22,501 nucleotides of DNA from a virus, in the IMG/VR virus record IMGVR_UViG_3300027896_003172, positions 1 to 22,501 of that record; one strand, written 5' to 3'. Positions 11,681 to 17,726 of the stretch are shown here, one piece after another (the stretch's first letter is position 1; each line of letters starts with the position of its first letter). Position numbers and translations under genes: made by a program. The notes beneath the pieces are model-generated. The model was given only the letters and a program-made list of their open reading frames with translations, was not told the origin of the DNA and did no database searches.

Positions 11681-14027
11681 AACATTCTTACAAACAGTGA
11701 TCACAACACCGGAGGGTTGGTTCTGTTTGGCACATAGTAGTGGAGGACATTGGAGAGAGGAGTGGTATAAATGGCCAGAGCAACTTGAAGATATTATAGC
11801 GTTCGCAGCTTCGCGTTCGGATGAAAATGTTTTCTTTACTACACACCTGTTTTCACAGCCGTGCAGTCAAAAGCGTTATGCGCTCAATAGTTCTACAATA
11901 CAAGCAGACCTTGATGACGCGGATGTGCTATCACTACCGATTGTACCAACAATACTAGTACAGTCCAGTCCGGATAGACATCAGGGTTATTGGGTTTTGA
12001 CTAATGCACCGCCAATCGATACACTTGAAATTCTAAGCCGTAAGCTAACTTATGCAATACCCAAATGCGACCACGGCGGTTGGTCAATCGGACACAAACT
12101 AAGAATACCAGAAACGTACAATCATAAGTACTTAGAAGGGCCGCAACAGGTTATTATCGTTGGCAGTGCTCTTAAGTTACATTCAGTTGAAGAATTTGAA
12201 CTATTGCCAGAGGCACCAAAGGCAGCAATAGTTGAAGCCGATAATACCTGGGTTGACTCGCCACATGAATTCAACGTCGGACCACAAGAGTTATTGGAGT
12301 CTATAAAAGATGGCATACCCTTGCGTGTATACATACAGTACAACGTTCTGGCCAAAGACCGATCAGCTGCACTCTGGGCCCTTATGTGTGCGGCTTTTAG
12401 GGCGAATCTTGACCGTAGTGCGGTGTTCTGGTTGGCGAAACACTCAACAAACAATAAGTTTGCGTCTTTGGCATACAATAGTGATCGCGAGCTTGCTAAA
12501 GACGTACTCCGCGCAGAACAAGTTGTCCGAAATAGAACTCCAGATCTCCGTACGGCAATACTCGAAGCGAGGAGACTGGCGGGAATTAATGCTGAGAAGC
12601 GACAGTATATCCAACAACTTGTAATAGACGCAATGAAGCATACCGGAGAGTTTATTCGAACTTATGAAGACTCTATCTGGTATATCAATCGTGAGCAAGG
12701 CAGGCCTGTTACGATATCGCCTAACAGTGAATACTTACAGATGCTTCTTGACTTGCAGTTTGGTTTGAATGCAACGGAGACTGAGCAGGCATATGTCATC
12801 TCAGGCTTAATGGCGTATACACATTCACTACCGCAAACGGCAACAGTAGCATCGATGAGTTATTATGACCCTGAAACAAACACGCTCTTGCTACATACAG
12901 GTAGAAAGGACGTTCTACGCATTACGACAACAAGCGTAACAAAAGTAACCAATGGAGCATACGGAGTAATCTTTCCGTGGAATAGTGCTGCTGAGCCTTT
13001 CGAGCCACATAGCTCGAGCATCGATTGGGCTGATGAGCTGTTCGACAACTGCTTGAACAACATCATTTCAAGTCCGAAAGCGCAAGCAAAAGCATTACTG
13101 CGGGTTTGGTTTCTCTTTCTATTGTTTAGGAGTGCCGCGGTGTCAAAGCCAATCTTAGCGTTGTTTGGACAACCGGGTGCAGGCAAAAGCACTTTATTCA
13201 GGCGCGTATACGCCCTATTGTATGGAGGTAGGAAATCGCTAGGAGCGGTTACGGTCGCTGAGGACTTCGACCATGCAGTAACCATCGACCCGCTAGTGGT
13301 ATTAGACAACGTCGATAGTTGGGAGCGATGGCTACCGGACCGGCTAGCGCTAGCAGCATCAAGTAGTGATATTACAAAACGAAAGCTATATACAGACCAA
13401 GACACAATCGTTCTCAAACGTCAAGCATTGCTAGGCATAACTGCACACAATCCAAGATTCGGTCGTGAAGACGTTGCTGATAGAATGTTGATTATCATGT
13501 TCGAACGTTTGCCGTATTTCTTGCCAGAAGAAGATATTATCTTAAGTTTGCTAGCGTCAAGAGATCAGTTATGGGGAGCGATAATCAATGACGTACAAAA
13601 AACTCTTAATACACCGATCCCCGCCGCATCTGATTGTCCGCAATTCCGAGTTGCTGATTTCGCAAGAATTGGATATCGAATTGCTAGTGGACTCGGAATT
13701 ACCGAAGACTTCGTGGCCGCTATTGGAAGTGTACATAAAAGTCAGAAAACCTTCTCTCTGGACGAGGATCAGCTTTTGGTTACAGCAATGCAGAATCTAA
13801 TTCGCAAACAGAAGTCTAGCACATTTTTAACGACAAGCGTACTGTGGACCGAATTAGAACTTTGTGCGCCGGACGCGTTAGGCTTTACCCGCATGTATCA
13901 TAATGCGGTGCAGTTAGGCAAGAAGCTTTGGGCGTTGCATAGTAGCTTAAGGGAGGTAATGAGTATCGAGTGGAGTGCATCACCGGACGGTAGTCGATTA
14001 TGGAAACTAGGTATAAAGGAGTCTTAG
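11670..14027 (+). CDS. primase-helicase (PrimPol-like plus P-loop helicase), 785 aa
   Basis: ATG 11670 follows GGAG (11660-11663); a GTG at 11658 would precede it. Residues about 1-180 resemble an archaeo-eukaryotic primase: DLD at 80-82 (metal-binding Asp pair), DRHQGYW with His104, and IGHKLRIPETYNHK from 140. The C-terminal part has Walker A GQPGAGKS (500-507, Lys506) and Walker B VVLDNVD (543-549), followed by a sensor-like IVLKRQALLGITAHN, as in phage/plasmid primase-helicases. It should unwind DNA and lay down primers. It is the largest gene of the window. It is followed by an HNH gene placed between it and the RHH gene at 14465. Confidence 0.88.
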   Translation: MDVRTFLQTVITTPEGWFCLAHSSGGHWREEWYKWPEQLEDIIAFAASRSDENVFFTTHLFSQPCSQKRYALNSSTIQADLDDADVLSLPIVPTILVQSSPDRHQGYWVLTNAPPIDTLEILSRKLTYAIPKCDHGGWSIGHKLRIPETYNHKYLEGPQQVIIVGSALKLHSVEEFELLPEAPKAAIVEADNTWVDSPHEFNVGPQELLESIKDGIPLRVYIQYNVLAKDRSAALWALMCAAFRANLDRSAVFWLAKHSTNNKFASLAYNSDRELAKDVLRAEQVVRNRTPDLRTAILEARRLAGINAEKRQYIQQLVIDAMKHTGEFIRTYEDSIWYINREQGRPVTISPNSEYLQMLLDLQFGLNATETEQAYVISGLMAYTHSLPQTATVASMSYYDPETNTLLLHTGRKDVLRITTTSVTKVTNGAYGVIFPWNSAAEPFEPHSSSIDWADELFDNCLNNIISSPKAQAKALLRVWFLFLLFRSAAVSKPILALFGQPGAGKSTLFRRVYALLYGGRKSLGAVTVAEDFDHAVTIDPLVVLDNVDSWERWLPDRLALAASSSDITKRKLYTDQDTIVLKRQALLGITAHNPRFGREDVADRMLIIMFERLPYFLPEEDIILSLLASRDQLWGAIINDVQKTLNTPIPAASDCPQFRVADFARIGYRIASGLGITEDFVAAIGSVHKSQKTFSLDEDQLLVTAMQNLIRKQKSSTFLTTSVLWTELELCAPDALGFTRMYHNAVQLGKKLWALHSSLREVMSIEWSASPDGSRLWKLGIKES

Positions 14028-14039
14028 AATGGCAGAGGC
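14016..14039 (+). repeat. direct repeat B1 (start of HNH 2)
   Basis: 14016-14039 and 14452-14475 are the same length and match at 21 of 24 positions. Each contains AAGGAG, a codon, the stop TAG, then AATGGCAGAGGC. B1 covers the primase end (KES-stop) and the HNH 2 start (MAEA). Confidence 0.75.
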
Positions 14040-14463
14040 GGCTCTACGGCTTTGGGCAAAAATAGACAAGCGTGGTCCCGACGAATGCTGGCCGTGGCAA
14101 GCTGCAATGAACAAGTACGGCTATGGAATGTTTTGGTTTGAGGGAATGATGCAGCACGCGCATCACGTTGTCTATGTACTTGTAGTTGGACGGGTTCCCG
14201 AAGACAAGGATGTTTGTCATGATTGCAATCATTCTTGGTGTTGCAATCCAGCACATTTGTTTCTTGCTACACATCTTGTTAATATGCAAGATAGAAATGC
14301 TGTTGGAAACTTTGGTCATAGCTGCCTGACTTGGGAGAAAGTTCGAAAGATACGTGAACTTCGCAATGAGGGAGAATCTATGAATAATCTTGCCGCGGCG
14401 TTCAATGTATCTCATTCGGCTATACGTAATATTCTCGACAATACTACTTGGAAGGAGGGATAG
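14029..14463 (+). CDS. free-standing HNH homing-type endonuclease 2, 144 aa
   Basis: ATG 14029 is two bases after the primase TAG, with AAGGAG at 14016-14021. The nuclease part shows RLWAKIDKRGPDECWPW (about residues 7-23), AHHVVYVLVVG and VCHDCNHSWCCNPAHLF with the expected Cys and His residues. The C-terminal helix-turn-helix reads LTWEKVRKIRELRNEGE, then LAAAFNVSHSAIRNIL. It is intact. The first four residues, MAEA, equal those of the next gene, and the HNH end (WKEG-stop) encodes AAGGAGG for it. It lacks introns or flanking exon signs, so it is a free-standing mobile gene rather than an intron endonuclease. Confidence 0.9.
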   Translation: MAEAALRLWAKIDKRGPDECWPWQAAMNKYGYGMFWFEGMMQHAHHVVYVLVVGRVPEDKDVCHDCNHSWCCNPAHLFLATHLVNMQDRNAVGNFGHSCLTWEKVRKIRELRNEGESMNNLAAAFNVSHSAIRNILDNTTWKEG

Positions 14464-14475
14464 AATGGCAGAGGC
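14452..14475 (+). repeat. direct repeat B2 (end of HNH 2 / start of RHH gene)
   Basis: Second copy of the 14016-14039 repeat. It covers the HNH 2 end (KEG-stop) and the start of the RHH gene at 14465 (MAEA). Confidence 0.75.
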
Positions 14476-14665
14476 AAAAAGCAGGCAGTTTATGATAAAC
14501 ATTGAGCCTACTCTATATGACCTACTGCAGAGTGTCTTAAATGATGAGAACGTCTCTGCAAGTGGGTTCATGCGAGGCTTGCTAATCAAAGCATTATATG
14601 ATCGCAAGCTGTTGAACGAAGAACATATGTTGACAATGCTAGGAGTACAAAATGCTAGCCACTAA
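14465..14665 (+). CDS. small ribbon-helix-helix-like protein, 66 aa
   Basis: ATG 14465 follows AAGGAGGG at 14452-14459; an upstream in-frame start at 14390 would lie within HNH 2. The strand SRQFMINIE (about residues 6-14), helix LYDLLQSVLNDE and second helix ASGFMRGLLIKALYD fit a ribbon-helix-helix DNA-binding fold. It sits directly ahead of queD, whose start it overlaps by 14 bases, so it might regulate the deazaguanine genes or simply be co-expressed. It is not clearly a close relative of the RHH protein at 3264. Confidence 0.7.
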   Translation: MAEAKSRQFMINIEPTLYDLLQSVLNDENVSASGFMRGLLIKALYDRKLLNEEHMLTMLGVQNASH

Positions 14666-15032
14666 AATGCGAATGTCAGTTACGAAGCAGTTCAGATTCG
14701 AAGCGGCTCATCACCTTCCAGGTTACGATGGGCCCTGTGCGGAACTTCACGGCCATTCGTACTTGCTTGAGGTTACTGTAACCTCAGACTCATTTAAGGA
14801 CGATATGGTGATGGACTTTGTAGCGCTGAAGAAACTTGTACAACCGTTTATCGAACAGCTTGATCATCACTATCTAAACGATCTCATGGAGCGGCCTACT
14901 GCCGAGGCCTTATTGTACTGGCTAGGCACTGAGCTACGAGTATTAGATAAACGTGTTTGGAAGTTGAAGCTGTGGGAAACAGCTACTAGCTACGCCGAAA
15001 TCGAATTCGGCAATCTAGAGCCGCTAAGATGA
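14652..15032 (+). CDS. queD: 6-carboxytetrahydropterin synthase QueD
   Basis: QueD turns dihydroneopterin triphosphate into 6-carboxy-tetrahydropterin, the second step of deazaguanine synthesis. Visible: FEAAHHLPG with zinc ligand His20, CAELHGHSY with catalytic Cys29 and zinc ligands His33 and His35, LDHHYLN with Asp71-His72, PTAEAL and the substrate-binding Glu109 in LWETATSY. At 126 aa it has family length with a short N-terminal extension. ATG 14652 follows AGGAG (14641-14645). It comes first in the queD-queE-folE-dpdA group, split only by an unknown gene and HNH 3. Confidence 0.96.
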   Translation: MLATKMRMSVTKQFRFEAAHHLPGYDGPCAELHGHSYLLEVTVTSDSFKDDMVMDFVALKKLVQPFIEQLDHHYLNDLMERPTAEALLYWLGTELRVLDKRVWKLKLWETATSYAEIEFGNLEPLR

Positions 15033-15289
15033 AAGTTTATGTTATGATTCCGAAGGCTAACATCATGCCGAAAGCTCCACTACCGCCGCCAAGAACCTTT
15101 AGTTCTATGCAAGCCGCGATTGATGCGGCTATAGCAATGCTTGGCTATAAGGATACTGTTTGTACGTCCCAGATTGAAACCGAGGCGGATGTTTGGGCAG
15201 GATGTGCTCATCCGCACTTCTTTTCGGCTCCTGAGATTAAGATAACTGCTGTTGAATTGGAGGAACATGGCGACGTTGAAAGTTGCTAA
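15029..15289 (+). CDS. hypothetical protein, 86 aa
   Basis: ATG 15029 overlaps the queD stop (ATGA), so it is coupled to it. It starts MKVYVMIPKANIMPKAPLPP and continues with an alpha/beta pattern (FSSMQAAIDAAIAMLG, later EIKITAVELEEHGD). No known motif is visible. Its last nine codons overlap the HNH 3 start in another frame. Joining this region directly to queE would give the same length with a TGA stop, so it probably overlapped queE before HNH 3 arrived. Membership of the queD-queE operon hints at a link to base modification, but the family is not recognised. Confidence 0.65.
   Translation: MKVYVMIPKANIMPKAPLPPPRTFSSMQAAIDAAIAMLGYKDTVCTSQIETEADVWAGCAHPHFFSAPEIKITAVELEEHGDVESC
15258..15284 (+). 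repeat. direct repeat C1 (start of HNH 3)
   Basis: TGGAGGAA (15258-15265) and ATGGCGACGTTGAAAGTT (15267-15284) repeat at 15741-15770, with only two changes in the 18 coding bases and a spacer of one base here versus four there. Confidence 0.8.
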
Positions 15290-15752
15290 TCAATACGCTC
15301 GAGATATTATTCGCTTCTGGAGCCGTGTTGATAAGCGAAGTCCTGATGAATGCTGGCTATGGAAAGAGCGATTAGAATCTAATGGCTATGCACACTTTAC
15401 TATTCGCCACGTTCACAATCTTGTACATCGATTCGCTTTCGAATTAGTGATCGGCGAGATTCCTGAAGGCATGGAAGTGTGTCATACTTGCGATATTCGT
15501 TCTTGTTGCAATCCTGCTCACTTGTTTCTTGGAACGCAATTGGATAACATGGTTGACATGGTTGCAAAGAGACGTTCAGATCATGCTTGCGGTGAAGAAC
15601 ATAATCAGCACAAGTTATCTTGGACGCAAGTCGACGAGATTCGAAAGTTGTATTCGACGGGTAGAGTTTCTTTAAGTATGCTAAGTCAACAATACAATCT
15701 ATCCGTCGCCGCACTAAGTCATGTTGTTCGCAATGAAACGTGGAGGAAGTAA
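15267..15752 (+). CDS. free-standing HNH homing-type endonuclease 3, 161 aa
   Basis: ATG 15267 lies just after GGAGG (15259-15263); a TTG start at 15252 is less likely. The first six residues, MATLKV, equal those of queE. Then come IRFWSRVDKRSPDECWLW, VHRFAFELVIG and VCHTCDIRSCCNPAHLF with the HNH/zinc residues, ending with the helix-turn-helix (LSWTQVDEIRKLYSTG, then LSQQYNLSVAALSHVV). It is intact. It closes with ETWRK-stop, whose codons TGGAGGAAG serve as the queE ribosome site. The N-terminal part before RFW is therefore borrowed from the target gene, while RFW onward is shared with the other HNH genes. Confidence 0.9.
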   Translation: MATLKVANQYARDIIRFWSRVDKRSPDECWLWKERLESNGYAHFTIRHVHNLVHRFAFELVIGEIPEGMEVCHTCDIRSCCNPAHLFLGTQLDNMVDMVAKRRSDHACGEEHNQHKLSWTQVDEIRKLYSTGRVSLSMLSQQYNLSVAALSHVVRNETWRK

Positions 15753-15770
15753 ATGGCGACGTTGAAGGTC
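15741..15770 (+). repeat. direct repeat C2 (end of HNH 3 / start of queE)
   Basis: Second copy of the 15258-15284 repeat: TGGAGGAA (15741-15748), four spacer bases, then ATGGCGACGTTGAAGGTC (15753-15770) at the start of queE. Confidence 0.8.
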
Positions 15771-16391
15771 AGTGAAATTTTTGGACCCACCTTCCAAGGC
15801 GAGGGCAATACAACCGGACAGTATTGCAGCTTCTTGCGGTTGAGCGGTTGTAACTTAAAGTGCAGCTGGTGTGATACAAAATACGCTGCACAGGGCGAGT
15901 TCATTGAGATACGTGAGGTGCTCGATCGATTATTTGCGATGTTACCGCGGCGGGTGGTTATAAGTGGTGGCGAGCCGTTACTTCAACAAGGCTACCTGCA
16001 ACCAGTAGTAGATGGCCTTCGCGAGGCAGGCATACTCGTAGACATTGAAACAAACGGTACAATCATACCTACTCTGAAGAAAGTATGTCAGTACAATGTC
16101 TCGCCGAAGTTACGTAACGCCTGTAAGAACGGGATCTATCAAGGCGTACTTACGTGGTTCGCGACACAAACGAACTGCATCTTCAAGTTTGTTTGTGCTA
16201 ATGATTCAGATGTTCGTGAAGTAGGCGGTCTAGGTTTAGAAGCGTCAAAAGTCTGGATAATGCCAGAAGGCATGACTACTGCAGCGCTTGATGCCTCCTT
16301 AAAGGCAATCATACCAACGACGCTCGAGTACGGATATAACCTGACGGATCGATTGCACATCCGGTTATGGGGGTGCAAACGTGGAGTCTAA
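15753..16391 (+). CDS. queE: 7-carboxy-7-deazaguanine synthase QueE (radical SAM)
   Basis: QueE rearranges 6-carboxy-tetrahydropterin to 7-carboxy-7-deazaguanine using S-adenosylmethionine and a 4Fe-4S cluster. Visible: SEIFGPTFQGEG (residues 7-18), the cluster motif CNLKCSWC with Cys33, 37 and 40 (CX3CX2C), GGEP at 72-75 and ETNGT around 96. The 212 aa length is normal. ATG 15753 uses the ribosome site encoded by the end of HNH 3. The stop overlaps the folE start by 11 bases. With QueD, QueC and FolE it completes the preQ0 pathway. Confidence 0.96.
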   Translation: MATLKVSEIFGPTFQGEGNTTGQYCSFLRLSGCNLKCSWCDTKYAAQGEFIEIREVLDRLFAMLPRRVVISGGEPLLQQGYLQPVVDGLREAGILVDIETNGTIIPTLKKVCQYNVSPKLRNACKNGIYQGVLTWFATQTNCIFKFVCANDSDVREVGGLGLEASKVWIMPEGMTTAALDASLKAIIPTTLEYGYNLTDRLHIRLWGCKRGV

Positions 16392-16986
16392 AACACCTAC
16401 ACCGGGAGAAGTAATTGAAGCTATCATTGCGAGAGGAGAGAAAGTGGATACGGATAAAGAAGTCATTGGTCTGCACGAAGTCCTTTTAAGTGTATTTGGT
16501 GAGCATGGTTGGGACGACTCTGCTCTTGATACTGCAAGGCGAGTCGTTCGATACTGGCATGAGTTTCATCAACATGAAAGCACTTTTGTTTTCACATGCT
16601 TTCCAACCGTTGTAAACCAGCTGATTGTTGTCAAAGACATTGAGTTCAGTAGCCTGTGCAGTCATCACCTGTTGCCATTCTATGGCGTAGCACACGTAGG
16701 CTATATACCAAATAAGTTGATGGTTGGTCTTTCAAAAATACCGCGGCTAGTCGATTGGTGTGCACATCATCCGAACACCCAAGAAGCTCTCACTGCCTCG
16801 ATAGCATCGTTTATGAAGGATAAGCTTGCAGCAATGGGAGTAGCAGTAGTTATTAACAGTCGACACACGTGTATGGCATGCCGCGGGGCTAAAGCATTTA
16901 ATGCTTCAATGATCACGTCTGAGATGCGCGGCGTCTTCTTAACCTCCGGCGAAGCGCGGAGTGAGTTTCTGGAGCTGATAAAATGA
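16381..16986 (+). CDS. folE: GTP cyclohydrolase I FolE
   Basis: FolE converts GTP to dihydroneopterin triphosphate, the entry step for preQ0 (and folate). Motifs: FSSLCSHHLLPFYG with zinc ligands Cys93 and His96, VGYIPN at 107-111 and RHTCMACRG with the third ligand Cys164. The length (201 aa) and the zinc motif are of the bacterial type I enzyme. GTG 16381 is used, within the end of queE. The next gene, dpdA, starts in its stop (ATGA). No other folate genes are present, which supports a role in deazaguanine supply. Confidence 0.95.
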   Translation: MESKTPTPGEVIEAIIARGEKVDTDKEVIGLHEVLLSVFGEHGWDDSALDTARRVVRYWHEFHQHESTFVFTCFPTVVNQLIVVKDIEFSSLCSHHLLPFYGVAHVGYIPNKLMVGLSKIPRLVDWCAHHPNTQEALTASIASFMKDKLAAMGVAVVINSRHTCMACRGAKAFNASMITSEMRGVFLTSGEARSEFLELIK

Positions 16987-17726
16987 AACTTGCACCCATC
17001 ATGCCAATGTATGGATGTGATCTAATCGATAGTGACTATAATTTCTGTTTCGCCGAACTCGCGTTGAAGAATCCTGTTTACGCTGCTTACTATCGCGATA
17101 AGGCGAAAACCGGAACAGTGATTATGGATACGATGATCTTTGAACGCGGGAGGCCAATTGCAGTCGGTGCGTGGCTTGATGCCCTCGATTTAGTTCGACC
17201 AACAGTTGCAATTGCTCTTGATACTCTTCAGGACGGTCCTGCAACACGATCACGCTATCGTACACTACGTGAACTAACTGAAACACCGCTTATGGGCGTT
17301 GCTCAAGGTAAGGACTACGCTGAGTTCATGCACTGCTTTACATACTTCATTGAAGAGTGCGAGTGGATAGGCTTACCCGTACAACTCCCTGCAAGACGTC
17401 GCGAACGCTTTATGTTGTTAAATCGTCTACGCGGCGTCGAAGTACCTAGCAGCGTAAAGATTCATTTGCTAGGAGCCTCAAGTGATCAGCTATATTGGGA
17501 GCAAGAAGTAAAAGACTTACCATATGTTATGGGCGTCGATACAACGAAACCGATCGCAGCCGCTCTGAACGGGTTTGCTATATCTGGACCAGAGCAACCA
17601 GACGAGTCGAAGCGTTCTAAGGACTTCTTTGAGAAAACCTACCTTGAATGTTTACCGTTTCAACCGCTGATGCAAATCAATACAGACTATATGAGGAGCT
17701 TATTAGAATGCAACAATCCGGTTTAG
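16983..17726 (+). CDS. dpdA: DpdA-type 7-deazaguanine DNA transglycosylase, 247 aa
   Basis: DpdA proteins are relatives of tRNA-guanine transglycosylase that swap guanine in DNA for a 7-deazaguanine. Visible: VIMDTMIFERG with Asp49 and IALDTLQDG with Asp80 (likely base-recognition/acid region), HLLG at 161-164 and GVDTTKP with Asp186, the likely nucleophile. The protein is short, as phage DpdA proteins tend to be, with no tRNA-binding PUA or obvious zinc motif of tRNA enzymes. It directly follows folE (ATGA overlap) in an operon with queE and queD. Target sequence specificity cannot be read from the sequence. The 3' end overlaps the polymerase start by 19 bases. Confidence 0.82.
   Translation: MKLAPIMPMYGCDLIDSDYNFCFAELALKNPVYAAYYRDKAKTGTVIMDTMIFERGRPIAVGAWLDALDLVRPTVAIALDTLQDGPATRSRYRTLRELTETPLMGVAQGKDYAEFMHCFTYFIEECEWIGLPVQLPARRRERFMLLNRLRGVEVPSSVKIHLLGASSDQLYWEQEVKDLPYVMGVDTTKPIAAALNGFAISGPEQPDESKRSKDFFEKTYLECLPFQPLMQINTDYMRSLLECNNPV

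Noticed and set aside
12863-13417. 184-aa antisense ORF inside the primase gene
   Set aside because: It lies wholly opposite the helicase part with Walker motifs and has low-complexity Ser-rich composition.
14044-14607. 187-aa antisense ORF across HNH 2 and the RHH gene
   Set aside because: It lies opposite firm coding sequence and spans two genes; no motif.
3613-15770. HNH genes as group I intron or intein endonucleases
   Set aside because: The flanking genes are complete and not split, and no splice-site or intron core is visible, so these are free-standing genes.
4297-17726. Host queuosine tRNA pathway instead of DNA modification
   Set aside because: No queA, queG or full-size tRNA transglycosylase with zinc motif is seen, and the transglycosylase present is the short DpdA type in a phage replication region. 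A tRNA role is not excluded but is less likely.
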